Of a DNA stretch of 64,000 bases, positions 32,313-41,991 are shown piece by piece. Positions within the stretch are counted from its first letter, which is position 1, and the number at the start of each line of letters is the position of its first letter. The DNA lies in NCBI RefSeq assembly GCF_001856665.1, contig NZ_CP017781.1:2744001-2808000 (forward strand), given 5' to 3'. The stretch is from Rhodobacter xanthinilyticus. Its GTDB lineage: Bacteria; Pseudomonadota; Alphaproteobacteria; Rhodobacterales; Rhodobacteraceae. The notes under the pieces were generated by a model that searched no databases, had not been told where the DNA came from, and was given only the letters and a program-made list of their open reading frames with translations. Made by a program: the position numbers and the translations under genes.

Positions 32313-34517
32313 TTGAGCGCGCGGGGCACGAGCATGCCGAGCTGGTTCGAGGCGGGCGGGCGGGTCTCGGTGCTGACCACCGAACCCGTGGGGCGCCCGC
32401 TCGATTATCTCGCGCCGGAGGGCGGCTGTTTTCTCGGGGCTTTTGTCGAGGTGCCGCTCGGGCCGCGGCGGGTGATCGGCGTGGTCTGGGGCCCGGGCGA
32501 CGGGCGGTTCGAGGCGGCCAGGCTGCGCCCCGTCACCCGGGTGCTCGAGGTGGCGCCGATGCGCGATGAGCTGCGCGAGTTCCTGATCCGCATGGCGCGC
32601 TATGTGATGGCCTCGCAGATGGCGGTTCTGCGGCTCGCCACCCGCACGCCGGGGCTTTTCGAGCCGCCCGGCGCGCGCAAGGTCTATCGGCTCGGCCGCG
32701 GCGCCCCCGCCCGCGAGACCGAGGCGCGCGCCAAGGTTCTCGCCGTGCTCGAGGAGCAGCAGGACGCGGCCTTCTACCTCAGCGAGCTCGCCCAGCTCGC
32801 CGGCGTCACGCCGCAGGTGGTCAAGGGCCTCGTCAAGCTCGGCGCCGTCGAGGAGGTCGAGCAGCCGCGCGATCTGCCCTATCCGCGCCTCGACCCGGCC
32901 GCGCCCGGCAAGGCGCTCTCACCCGATCAGGCCGCCGCGGCCGAGGCCCTGCGCGCGGGCGGTGGCGAATTCGGGGTCACCCTGCTCAAGGGCGTCACCG
33001 GCTCGGGCAAGACCGAGGTCTATCTCGAAGCGGTCGCCGATTGCCTCGCCCGCGGCCGCCAAGCCCTTGTTCTGCTTCCTGAAATCGCGCTCTCGGCGGA
33101 GTTCCTCGCCCGCGTCGAGGCGCGGTTTGGCGCGCGCCCGGGCGAGTGGCATTCGGGCGTCACGCAATCCGAGCGGCGCCGGCTGTGGCGGATGGTCTCC
33201 TCGGGCGGGGCGCAGCTCGTCGTGGGCGCGCGCTCGTCGCTCTTCCTGCCGTTCCGCGACCTCGGGCTGATCGTCGTCGATGAGGAACACGACAGCTCCT
33301 ACAAGCAGGAGGAGGGCGTCCTCTACAACGCCCGCGACATGGCGGTCCTGCGCGCCTCGCTCGCCTCGGCGCAGGTGGTGCTCGCCTCGGCCACGCCCTC
33401 GCTCGAAAGCTGGGCCAATGCCGAGGCCGGCAAATACGCCCGGATCGATCTGAAAAGCCGCTTCGGCGCCTCCGAACTGCCCGAGATGCGCGCCATCGAC
33501 ATGCGCGAGGAGCGCATCGAATCGGTCCACTGGATCTCGCCCAGCCTCGTCGGCGCGGTGCTCGAGCGGATCTCGCGCGGCGAACAGGCGATGCTCTTCC
33601 TCAACCGCCGCGGCTATGCGCCGGTCACCATCTGCCGCGCCTGCGGCCATCAGATCGCCTGCGATCATTGCGATGCGCGGATGGTCGAGCACCGGTTCCT
33701 CAACCGGCTCGTCTGCCACCAATGCGGCGAGCAAAAGCCGATCCCCGCCGCCTGCCCGAGCTGCGGCGTCGAGGGCCGCCTCGCCCCCGTCGGGCCGGGC
33801 GTCGAGCGCCTCGCCGAGGAGGTTGCCGAGCGCTTCCCGACGGCGCGCGTGGCGGTGCTCTCCTCCGATCTCTTCGGCTCGGCGCGCGCGCTCAAAGACA
33901 CGATCGCCGAGATCGCCGCGGGTGGCGCCGATATCATCATCGGCACCCAGATCGTCGCCAAGGGCCACAACTTCCCGCTCCTGACCCTCGTCGGCGTGGT
34001 CGATGCCGATCTCGGGCTGCAGGGCTCGGATCTGCGCGCCGCCGAGCGCACCTTCCAGCTCATGCGCCAGGTCGCCGGCCGCGCCGGCCGCGCCGAGCGC
34101 CCGGGGCTGGCGCTCTTGCAAAGCTACCAGCCCGAGCATCCGGTGATCCGCGCGATCCTCTCGGGCGAGGAGGAGGCCTTCTGGCGCGCCGAGGCCGAGG
34201 GCCGCCGCGCAGCCGGCGTGCCGCCCTTTGGCCGCATGGCCGGGATCATCCTCTCCGGCCCCGAACTCGCGCCGCTCTTCGAGATCGGCCAGGCGCTCGC
34301 CCGCGCGCCCGCGCCGCTCGCCCGCATCGGCGCCGAGCTCTTCGGCCCGGCGCCCGCGCCCATCGCTCGGGTGCGCGGGCGCCACCGGGTGCGGATGCTG
34401 ATCAAGGCCCCGAAGAGCGCCGCCTTGCAAGACGCGATCCGCGCCTGGCTGCGGGCGGTGAAAATCCCCCCCGCGATCCGCCTCGCCATCGACATCGACC
34501 CGCAGAGCTTCCTCTAA
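32313..34517 (+). CDS. priA: Primosomal protein N' (replication restart helicase)
   Basis: The protein has 734 residues from TTG 32313, eight bases after GGAGG (32300-32304). ATG 32334, seven codons in, has no clear ribosome site. An N-terminal PriA DNA-binding fold (RPLDYLAPEGGCFLGAFVEV) precedes a superfamily 2 helicase with Walker A GVTGSGKTEVY and the DEEH box. Eight cysteines form the zinc module (CRACGHQIACDHC and CHQCG to CPSCG). It restarts stalled replication forks. Confidence 0.96.
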   Translation: MSARGTSMPSWFEAGGRVSVLTTEPVGRPLDYLAPEGGCFLGAFVEVPLGPRRVIGVVWGPGDGRFEAARLRPVTRVLEVAPMRDELREFLIRMARYVMASQMAVLRLATRTPGLFEPPGARKVYRLGRGAPARETEARAKVLAVLEEQQDAAFYLSELAQLAGVTPQVVKGLVKLGAVEEVEQPRDLPYPRLDPAAPGKALSPDQAAAAEALRAGGGEFGVTLLKGVTGSGKTEVYLEAVADCLARGRQALVLLPEIALSAEFLARVEARFGARPGEWHSGVTQSERRRLWRMVSSGGAQLVVGARSSLFLPFRDLGLIVVDEEHDSSYKQEEGVLYNARDMAVLRASLASAQVVLASATPSLESWANAEAGKYARIDLKSRFGASELPEMRAIDMREERIESVHWISPSLVGAVLERISRGEQAMLFLNRRGYAPVTICRACGHQIACDHCDARMVEHRFLNRLVCHQCGEQKPIPAACPSCGVEGRLAPVGPGVERLAEEVAERFPTARVAVLSSDLFGSARALKDTIAEIAAGGADIIIGTQIVAKGHNFPLLTLVGVVDADLGLQGSDLRAAERTFQLMRQVAGRAGRAERPGLALLQSYQPEHPVIRAILSGEEEAFWRAEAEGRRAAGVPPFGRMAGIILSGPELAPLFEIGQALARAPAPLARIGAELFGPAPAPIARVRGRHRVRMLIKAPKSAALQDAIRAWLRAVKIPPAIRLAIDIDPQSFL

Positions 34518-34609
34518 CGCTTTTTCTGAGCACTTGCGCGCAGCCGGGCCCGCGCCTGCGCGCTTATCGCCCCGCTTGCGCGCCTGCGCGCGCGGGCGTA
34601 TCGCGAGCC

Positions 34610-35836
34610 ATGACCAAGCTCTTCGCCGAACTCCCGCTCTCCGAGGCCCAGACCCTGCCGCGCTGGCGCCGGCCGGATGCGCTCCTTTACCTGATGGCCG
34701 CCGCGATGCCGATCGCCTTCGCCACCTGGTCGGCGCTTTTGAACAATTTCGTCATCGAGGTCGCCTCCTTCACCGGCCGCGAGATCGGCTGGCTGCAATC
34801 GGTGCGCGAGATCCCGGGGTTTCTGGCGATCGGGGTGATCGTGCTGCTGTGGGTGCTGCGCGAACAGGTGCTCGCGCTCCTCGCGCTTGGCCTCCTTGGC
34901 GCGGCCACGGCGGTGACCGCGATGTTCCCGCAGGTCGGCGGGATGATGCTCGTGACCTTCCTCAGCTCGGTCGGCTTTCACTATTTCGAGACGGTGAACC
35001 AATCGCTCCAGCTCCAGTGGATCGACCGCGCCCGCGCGCCGCAGACGCTGGGCCGGATCGTCGCGGTGGGCTCGGGCGCCTCGCTCGCGGCCTATGCGGT
35101 GCTGGTGCTGACCTGGAAGACCTTCAACCTCAGCTATGGCCTCGTCTATGGCGTCGCGGGCGGCACCACGCTCCTCCTCGCCATCGCCGCCGCGCTCCTC
35201 TACCCGCAGTTTCAATCCCCCCACCCGCAGCTCAAGACCTTCGTGCTGCGCCGCCGCTACTGGCTCTATTACGCGCTGCAATTCATGGCCGGCGCCCGAC
35301 GCCAGATCTTCGTGGTCTTCGCCGCCTTCATGATGGTCGAACGCTTCGGCTTCCGGGTCGATGAGATCTCGGCGCTGTTTCTGATCAACTTCGCCGCCAA
35401 TATGATCGCCGCCCCCGCGATGGGCCGCGCGGTCGGCCGCTGGGGCGAGCGGCGCGCGCTCAGCGTCGAATATATCGGGCTGATCTTCGTCTTCCTCGCC
35501 TACGGCGGGCTCTACTGGTTCAACTGGAGCGTCTGGGTCGCCGCCGCGCTCTATGTGCTCGATCACCTGTTCTTCGCCCTCGCCTTCGCGCAAAAGACCT
35601 ACTTTCAGAAGATCGCCGACCCCGCCGATATCGCGCCGACCGCGGCCGTGGCCTTCACCATCAACCATATCGCGGCGGTGTTCCTGCCCGCGGCGCTGGG
35701 CTATCTGTGGCTCGCCTCGCCGGCGGCGGTCTTCGCGCTCGCGGCGGGCATGGCGGCGGTCTCGCTCGGCCTGTCGCTCCTGATCCCGCGCCACCCGGAA
35801 AAGGGCTACGAGACGATCTTCGCGCGCCGCCGCTGA
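34610..35836 (+). CDS. MFS-type membrane transporter
   Basis: The protein has 408 residues with about twelve membrane helices. After a short cytosolic start come segments such as FLAIGVIVLLWVLREQ and a cytosolic central loop. Helix 7 follows RRRYWLYYALQFMAGARRQ. No substrate motif is diagnostic. It starts about 90 bases after priA on the same strand. Confidence 0.87.
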   Translation: MTKLFAELPLSEAQTLPRWRRPDALLYLMAAAMPIAFATWSALLNNFVIEVASFTGREIGWLQSVREIPGFLAIGVIVLLWVLREQVLALLALGLLGAATAVTAMFPQVGGMMLVTFLSSVGFHYFETVNQSLQLQWIDRARAPQTLGRIVAVGSGASLAAYAVLVLTWKTFNLSYGLVYGVAGGTTLLLAIAAALLYPQFQSPHPQLKTFVLRRRYWLYYALQFMAGARRQIFVVFAAFMMVERFGFRVDEISALFLINFAANMIAAPAMGRAVGRWGERRALSVEYIGLIFVFLAYGGLYWFNWSVWVAAALYVLDHLFFALAFAQKTYFQKIADPADIAPTAAVAFTINHIAAVFLPAALGYLWLASPAAVFALAAGMAAVSLGLSLLIPRHPEKGYETIFARRR

Positions 35837-35892
35837 CTGGACCGGCGCCGCCCCGCCCCTATATTACCGGCACCCCCTGAAGGAGCCCGAAG

Positions 35893-36528
<636 letters not shown>

Positions 36529-36554
36529 CCCACGCCGCGCCTGCGCCCGGCCGG

Positions 36555-36636
36555 GGAATGCGTATTTTAGCCAAGAAGAAACGACAGGGCTCTCGGAAAC
36601 GTTCCCGTTTCTTCTTGGTCCAAATACGCAAATTCC
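36555..36636. repeat. Palindromic repeat family A, copy 2
   Basis: The left arm contains GTATTTTAGCCAAGAAGAAA (36562-36581). The right arm contains TTTCTTCTTGGTCCAAATAC (36608-36627). GGAAT and ATTCC close the ends. About 26 unrelated bases lie between the arms. It sits between msrA and prmA. Confidence 0.85.
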
Positions 36637-36668
36637 ACCGAAGCCACGCGCCACGCCGCCCGGCAGGC

Positions 36669-36697
36669 TTGACCCGCCCGCCCCCCTGCGCCAAAGC
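36669..36697 (+). promoter_or_regulatory. Putative prmA promoter
   Basis: TTGACC (36669-36674) with a 17-base spacer and CAAAGC (36692-36697). The same layout, TTGACC then CAAGTG at 17 bases, precedes copA at 43063. The -10 is weak, as in many Rhodobacter promoters. Confidence 0.4.
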
Positions 36698-36722
36698 AGG
36701 GAGAAGCCCAAGGGGAGCCGCC

Positions 36723-37595
36723 ATGACCACCTATACCGCCTTCACCACGCTGGCCGACCGCGACGCGGCCGAAGCCCTCTCCGAGCTCGTCGAAGAGCTC
36801 GACCCCGCGCCCTATGGCGTCGGCGTCTTCGAGATCGAGGACGGGTCCGAGCGCTGGGAGGTCGGCGCCTATTTCCTCGAAGCCCCCGATGAGGTCGCGC
36901 TCCTGCTCCTCGCCGCGGCCCATGGCGCGCAGCCCTTCGTGGTCTCCGAGCTCCCCGAGATCGACTGGGTCGCCCATGTCCGGCGCGAACTCGCCCCGGT
37001 CGTCGCCGGCCGCTTCTTCGTTTATGGCAGCCACGACGCCGACAAGGTTCCCGCCGAGGCGATCCCGCTGCGCATCGACGCCGCGATGGCCTTCGGCACC
37101 GGCCATCATGGCACCACGCTCGGCTGCCTGACCGCCCTCGACCGGCTCGAACGCGCGGGCCTGCGTGCCCATAACGTCGTCGATATCGGCTGCGGCACCG
37201 CCGTGCTCGCCATGGCGGCGGCGAAACTCTGGCCCGAGCGAATGCTCGCCTCCGACATCGACCCGGTCGCCGTCGAGACCGCCGCGGCCAATTGCGCCGG
37301 CAATGGGCTCGGCGATCGGGTGATCTGCCTCGAGGCCGCGGGCTTCGAGCACCCCGAAATCAAATCCGCCGCGCCCTTCGACCTTATTTTCGCCAATATC
37401 CTGAAGGCGCCGCTGATCGGGCTCGCCCCCGATATGGGCCGCTATTGTGCCGAATCAGGTCATGTCATCCTCTCTGGCATCCTCCACGAGCAGGCCGATG
37501 AGGTGATCGCCGCCTATCAGGCGCAGGGCTTTACCCTCGTTTCCCGCGACGAATTCGGCGATTGGACGACACTGGTCCTGCAACGGAAACAGTAA
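36723..37595 (+). CDS. prmA: Ribosomal protein L11 methyltransferase
   Basis: The protein has 290 residues from ATG 36723 after GGGGAG. A longer frame has no support. The N-terminal half is the L11-binding region; the C-terminal half carries SAM motif I ([19 protein letters not shown]), the [12 protein letters not shown] loop and the catalytic [15 protein letters not shown] motif. It trimethylates L11. Confidence 0.95.
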   Translation: MTTYTAFTTLADRDAAEALSELVEELDPAPYGVGVFEIEDGSERWEVGAYFLEAPDEVALLLLAAAHGAQPFVVSELPEIDWVAHVRRELAPVVAGRFFVYGSHDADKVPAEAIPLRIDAAMAFGTGHHGTTLGCLTALDRLERAGLRAHNVVDIGCGTAVLAMAAAKLWPERMLASDIDPVAVETAAANCAGNGLGDRVICLEAAGFEHPEIKSAAPFDLIFANILKAPLIGLAPDMGRYCAESGHVILSGILHEQADEVIAAYQAQGFTLVSRDEFGDWTTLVLQRKQ

Positions 37596-37678
37596 GCCGA
37601 TCTTGGTTATCGTTAGGTTAAGCATTTCGGCGCATACTGGGGCCGTGCTGAGGGAGCACGGCAGTCCGGGTGTTCGCC

Positions 37679-38029
37679 ATGACCAACGAAACCAGACCGA
37701 CCTTCCAGGACCGGCTCGACCGGATCGAGAAAATCAACGCCAGCGGCGGCGCCTTCGAGGCGACCGGCGCGCTTGGGCGCAGTTATTTCGACGCGATGCG
37801 CCCGCCCGCGCGGCGCAGCCTGCCGTGGAAAGGCATGACCTTCTTCTTCGCCGGCGCACTGCTCTTCAAGGGCACCGTCTATGCCTGGCTCGGCGCGGCC
37901 TATGATACCCGCGTGGCCGAGCTCGCCGCTGGCAACCCGCTCGAGCGCTTCGGCGCCTGGCTGATGAAGGCCGAGCCCGCGACCCATGTCGTCGCCGCCG
38001 CGCTGCGGCCGTTCCTGCATCTGGGATGA
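37679..38029 (+). CDS. Small membrane-anchored protein of unknown function
   Basis: The protein has 116 residues from ATG 37679. A GTG three codons upstream is also possible. The hydrophilic N-terminus (TFQDRLDRIEKINASGGAFE) is followed by one membrane segment (GMTFFFAGALLFKGTVYAWLG) and a C-terminal amphipathic part. I do not recognise a family. It is followed by a strong terminator. Confidence 0.68.
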   Translation: MTNETRPTFQDRLDRIEKINASGGAFEATGALGRSYFDAMRPPARRSLPWKGMTFFFAGALLFKGTVYAWLGAAYDTRVAELAAGNPLERFGAWLMKAEPATHVVAAALRPFLHLG

Positions 38030-38046
38030 GCCCGTCCGGGCAAGCA

Positions 38047-38084
38047 AAAGGGCCGCGCTCCTACCGGAGCGCGGCCCTTTCTTC
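38047..38084 (+). terminator. Strong, near-symmetric intrinsic terminator
   Basis: A perfect 15-bp stem (38047-38061 with 38066-38080) with a TACC loop ends in TTTCTT on the plus strand and AAA-derived T residues on the minus strand. It lies between the convergent 37679-38029 and DUF1127 genes and may stop both. Confidence 0.93.
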
Positions 38085-38095
38085 ATCGCCCGCCA

Positions 38096-38284
38096 TCAGC
38101 GCGCGACGCGGTCGATATCGTAGCGGGTCAGCCCGATATCATTGAGTTCGCGATCGCTCAGACGCGACAGCGCCGAACGCGTGATCCGCGCTTCATTCCA
38201 CGCCAGCACGGCGTCGATCATCTTGCCAAACAGACCATTCCGCGACGCGCGGAAAGACATGCGATTGGTATCCACAGCCGACAT
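38096..38284 (-). CDS. DUF1127 small protein
   Basis: The protein has 62 residues from ATG 38284, behind GGAGA at eight bases. The C-terminal 40 residues (RSALSRLSDRELNDIGLTRY, then DIDRVAR) are the arginine-rich DUF1127 motif. Such proteins are abundant in alphaproteobacteria and can bind RNA; the Rhodobacter CcaF1 protein affects small-RNA maturation. The gene is monocistronic. I did not see the CcsR-type repeats beside it. Confidence 0.9.
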   Translation of the reverse strand: MSAVDTNRMSFRASRNGLFGKMIDAVLAWNEARITRSALSRLSDRELNDIGLTRYDIDRVAR

Positions 38285-38565
38285 CGGACCGTCTCCGTTC
38301 ATAAACTGCTTAAGTTTCAGGCTCGTTCTTCGAGGTGCCGCATCTATATTTGGCCCTATGCGAAAACAACCCCCGCGAGAGCAGCCCTGCCATGCACGCC
38401 GCGAATGGCTGCGCCGGTGCCGGGCCACCCCCGCGCAAGCCCCTCGATAGGGCTGATATGTAACGGTTTTTTGCGCCCATCCGTCGCAGCCAAACGAAAT
38501 TCGCAAGCCGATAGCCGAAATCCGGCCGCGGGAAACTGCGAACAAGTTTAACGAAAGGAGGAAAG

Positions 38566-38642
38566 TGGTGGCGAGGGGGGGACTCGAACCCCCGACCCTG
38601 CGATTATGAGTCGCATGCTCTAACCAACTGAGCTACCTAGCC
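38566..38642 (-). tRNA. tRNA with CAT anticodon (elongator Met type)
   Basis: A 77-nt cloverleaf with encoded CCA and anticodon CAT in loop CTCATAA. The D-arm is AGCTCAGTTGGTTAGAGC. The acceptor stem has G1-C72, G2-C71, C3-G70, then U4 opposite C69 (bases 38639 and 38573), which do not pair, then three good pairs. Met is my best reading. Ile2 (lysidine-modified) cannot be excluded, because the anticodon stem resembles both. Confidence 0.88.
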
Positions 38643-38735
38643 ACTGGCGCGCTGACTAAGCGAAGCCGCGCGGGCCGTCAAGAGCCGAAACCGAGAAAGT
38701 TTTGCGGCACTTGCATCCGCCGGGCACTTTGCCCG

Positions 38736-38764
38736 TTGGCCTGCCGCGCCGGGCGCGGTAGCAC
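38736..38764 (+). promoter_or_regulatory. Putative promoter of the SelD fusion gene
   Basis: TTGGCC (38736-38741), a 17-base spacer and TAGCAC (38759-38764), about 22 bases before the ATG. The -10 is weak. Confidence 0.4.
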
Positions 38765-38786
38765 GGGCGCAACGAAGGAGTCGCCG

Positions 38787-40952
38787 ATGGAAACTTCCGC
38801 CCTGCCGCTCACCCGTGACATCGTCCTGATCGGCGGCGGCCACGCCCATGCGATCGCGCTCAGGATGTGGGGCATGGCGCCGCTTCCCGGCGTGCGGCTG
38901 ACCGTGATCAACCCGCGCGCCACCGCCGCCTATTCGGGCATGCTGCCGGGCCATATCGCCGGCCATTACCCCCGCGCCGCGCTGCAACTCGACCTCGTGC
39001 GCCTCGCCCGCCACGCCGGCGCCCGGCTGATCCTCGGCCACGCCACCGGCATCGACCGCGCCGCCCGCGAGATCACCGTGCCGGGCCGCGCCCCGATCCG
39101 CTACGACATCGCCTCGATCGATACCGGCATCACCGCCGAAATGCCTGATCTTCCGGGCTTTTCCGCCCATGTCATCCCCGCCAAACCGCTCAACGCCTTC
39201 GCCGACGCCTGGGAACATTTCGCCGCCACCGCCCCCGAAGGCCCCCGCATCGCGGTGATCGGCGGCGGCGTCGCGGGGGTCGAACTCGCGCTCGCCTTCG
39301 CGCACCGCCGCCCCGACGCCCGCGTCACCGTCTACGAGGCCGGCCCCGAGGCGCTCGCGCTGATCGGCCCGGGCGCGCGCGCGCGCCTGCGCGCCCATTG
39401 CGCCCGCCTCGGCGTCGAGATCGAGGAAAACGCCCGCGTCGCCGAGGCCCGCCCGGGCGCGCTCCTCCTCGCCGATGGCCGCACCGTCGCGGCCGATTTC
39501 ACGCTCGGCACCGGCGCGACCCGCCCCGCCGACTGGCTCGCCCAGACCGGCCTCGCGCTGCACGAGGGCTTCGTCACCGTCTCGCCCACCCTGCAAAGCT
39601 CCGACCCCGCGATCTTCGCCGCCGGCGACATCGCCCATCTCGCCTTCGCGCCCCGCCCGAAAGCCGGCGTCTACGCGGTGCGCGCGGCGCCTGTGCTCTT
39701 TGACAACCTGCGCGCCGCCGCAATGGGGCGCGCCTTGCGCCCCTACCGCCCGCAGCGCGATTACCTCAAGCTGATCTCGACGGGCGACCAACACGCGGTC
39801 GCCGACAAATGGGGCCTGCCGCTCGATGGCCGCTGGCTCTGGCGCTGGAAAAACCGCATCGACACGCGCTTCATGGCGATGGTCCACGACCTGCCCGCGA
39901 TGCCCGCGCCCCCCCTGCCGCGCGATCTGGCGCAGGGCGTCGCCGAGGCGCTCGGGCCAAAGCCCCTTTGCGGCGGCTGCGGCTCGAAACTGGGCCGCGC
40001 CGCGCTCGGCGGGGCGCTCGCGAGCCTGCCCGCCCCGGCCCGCGACGATGTCCTCACCGGCCCCGGCGATGACGCCGCGATCTTGCGCCTCGGGCTGCGC
40101 ACCCAGATCTTCACGACCGACCACATGCGCGCCTTCCTCGAGGATTACGGCCTCTTCGCCCGCATCGCCGCGACCCATGCGCTTGGCGATATCTGGGCGA
40201 TGGGCGGCGCGCCGCAGGCCGCGCTGGCGCAGGTCACCCTGCCTCGGATGAGCGAGGAGCTGGCCGAGCGCACCCTCGCCGAGATCCTCGCGGCGGCGGG
40301 CGAGGTGATGCGCGCGGCGGGCGCCGATCTCGTCGGCGGCCATACGAGCTTCGGCGCCGAACTCAGCCTCGGCTTCGCGCTCACCGGCCTGACCGACCGC
40401 GCGATCGAGACCCGCGGCGCGCGCCCGGGCGATGTGCTTCTCCTCACCAAGCCCTTGGGAACCGGCGTCATTTTCGCCGCCGAGATGCTCAAATCCGCGC
40501 CCGGCGAGGTGGTGGCGAGCGCGCTCGCCGCGATGTCGCGCCCGCTCGCGCGCGATGCCGCGATCCTCGCGCCGCGCGCCCATGCGATGACCGATGTGAC
40601 GGGCTTTGGCCTGCTCGGCCATCTGAGCGCGCTTTGTGAGGCCTCGAACACCGGCGCCGAGATCGCGCTTGCCGCCGTGCCGCTCCTGCCCGGGGCCGAG
40701 GCGCTGGCCGCGGCGGGCCATGGCTCGAGCCTCCTGCCCGCCAATATCGCCGCCACCGCGGGCCGCGTTCTCGCCCCGCCCGGGCCGCGCACCGATCTGC
40801 TCCATGATCCGCAAACCGCGGGCGGGCTCCTCGCCGCGGTGCCCGCCCGCGAGGCCGCGGCCCTTCTCGCCGCGCTGGCCGAGGCCGGCATCGCCGCCGC
40901 GCGGATCGGCCAGATGACCGAGCCCGGCGAGATCCTGATCCGGGTCAGCTGA
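38787..40952 (+). CDS. selD: Flavoprotein-selenophosphate synthetase fusion
   Basis: The protein has 721 residues from ATG 38787 after AAGGAG. The first 380 residues are a pyridine-nucleotide-disulfide-type oxidoreductase with GGGHAH at 16-21 and a second nucleotide site IAVIGGGVAGVELAL. The rest is SelD: the Cys/Lys motif LCGGCGSKLG at 394-403, GPGDDAAIL, and LVGGHTSFGAELS. The SelD half makes selenophosphate from selenide and ATP. This fused form is common in bacteria. The flavoprotein half may help supply reduced selenium, which is an inference. It is convergent with mnmH. Confidence 0.95.
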   Translation: METSALPLTRDIVLIGGGHAHAIALRMWGMAPLPGVRLTVINPRATAAYSGMLPGHIAGHYPRAALQLDLVRLARHAGARLILGHATGIDRAAREITVPGRAPIRYDIASIDTGITAEMPDLPGFSAHVIPAKPLNAFADAWEHFAATAPEGPRIAVIGGGVAGVELALAFAHRRPDARVTVYEAGPEALALIGPGARARLRAHCARLGVEIEENARVAEARPGALLLADGRTVAADFTLGTGATRPADWLAQTGLALHEGFVTVSPTLQSSDPAIFAAGDIAHLAFAPRPKAGVYAVRAAPVLFDNLRAAAMGRALRPYRPQRDYLKLISTGDQHAVADKWGLPLDGRWLWRWKNRIDTRFMAMVHDLPAMPAPPLPRDLAQGVAEALGPKPLCGGCGSKLGRAALGGALASLPAPARDDVLTGPGDDAAILRLGLRTQIFTTDHMRAFLEDYGLFARIAATHALGDIWAMGGAPQAALAQVTLPRMSEELAERTLAEILAAAGEVMRAAGADLVGGHTSFGAELSLGFALTGLTDRAIETRGARPGDVLLLTKPLGTGVIFAAEMLKSAPGEVVASALAAMSRPLARDAAILAPRAHAMTDVTGFGLLGHLSALCEASNTGAEIALAAVPLLPGAEALAAAGHGSSLLPANIAATAGRVLAPPGPRTDLLHDPQTAGGLLAAVPAREAAALLAALAEAGIAAARIGQMTEPGEILIRVS

Positions 40953-41991
40953 CGAGCCGCTCCGCCGCCGCGATCACCGCCCGCGCAAGCCCCGCAACCG
41001 CCTCGGGCGCAAGGCTCGGCGCCGCGATCTCGACCGCTGCGCCGCCATGGCGCGCGCGGTGCTTGGCGTAGCGCGGGTCATAATGGAGCGCCATCAGCTC
41101 GCCCGCGAGCGGGGTGAGGGCCCCCGCCGCGCCCCAGCCAAGCCAGCGCTCGACCGCCTCGGCCGGCTGAAACGGCCGCAGCTTGTCGATCAGCCGCGCA
41201 AGCTCCGCCCGGTCGCCCGCAACATCGCCATAGGCCCGCGCGAGATACTCCGCCCGCGCCGCGAGAGGCGCCGCGATCTGCACCCGGGGCGCGGCGCAGA
41301 TCGCCGCCCAGATCCCCTTCGGCAGGTTGATCGCACCGATCTTCGAGCTCTCCGCCTCGACCAGAACCGGCCGCCCCGGGTCGAAGCCGCCAAGCGCCAG
41401 CGCCAGCTCGCGCTCGAAGGCCTTTTGCGAGGGCTGCCCCCCCGGCCGCGCCCCGAAGATCGAGCCTCGATGGTTCGCCAGCCCCTCGAGATCGAGCACC
41501 TGCGCGCCAAGCCCTTGCGCGGCCAGCAAAATCTCGGTCTTGGCCGAGCCGGTATTGCCGTCAAGCACCACCACGCGCGGCACCACCGGCGCCGCCACCG
41601 CCGCAACGACCAAGCCCCGCCAGGCCTTGTAGCCGCCCTCGACCAGCTCCACCCGCCAGCCGATCTGGCGCAGAATCGTCGCGAAAGACCCCGATCTCTG
41701 CCCGCCCCGCCAGCAATAGACGAGCGGCCGCCAGCCCCCCGGCATCGCCGCCAAGGGCCCCTCGATATGGCGCGCGGCATTCTTCGCCACCAGCGCCGCG
41801 CCGATCTTGCGCGCGTCAAAGGGCGAGACCTGCTTGTAGATCGTGCCGACACGGGCGCGCTCGGCATCGTCGAGCACCGGCAGGTTGATCGCCCCGGGCA
41901 GGTGGTCCTCGGCGAATTCCGAGGGCGCGCGCACGTCGATGATCGTATCGAACCCCGCGCCGAGGGGCTCGTCCACCGTGCTCAGCCGCAT
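40945..41991 (-). CDS. mnmH: tRNA 2-selenouridine synthase
   Basis: The protein has 348 residues. An N-terminal rhodanese domain with catalytic Cys93 (VYCWRGGQRSGS) precedes a P-loop domain with GNTGSAKT at 145-152. It replaces sulfur with selenium at the wobble 2-thiouridine of tRNA, using selenophosphate from SelD. It is convergent with the selD gene and overlaps it by eight bases. It shares a one-base overlap with the next L,D-transpeptidase gene. Confidence 0.95.
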   Translation of the reverse strand: MRLSTVDEPLGAGFDTIIDVRAPSEFAEDHLPGAINLPVLDDAERARVGTIYKQVSPFDARKIGAALVAKNAARHIEGPLAAMPGGWRPLVYCWRGGQRSGSFATILRQIGWRVELVEGGYKAWRGLVVAAVAAPVVPRVVVLDGNTGSAKTEILLAAQGLGAQVLDLEGLANHRGSIFGARPGGQPSQKAFERELALALGGFDPGRPVLVEAESSKIGAINLPKGIWAAICAAPRVQIAAPLAARAEYLARAYGDVAGDRAELARLIDKLRPFQPAEAVERWLGWGAAGALTPLAGELMALHYDPRYAKHRARHGGAAVEIAAPSLAPEAVAGLARAVIAAAERLVS

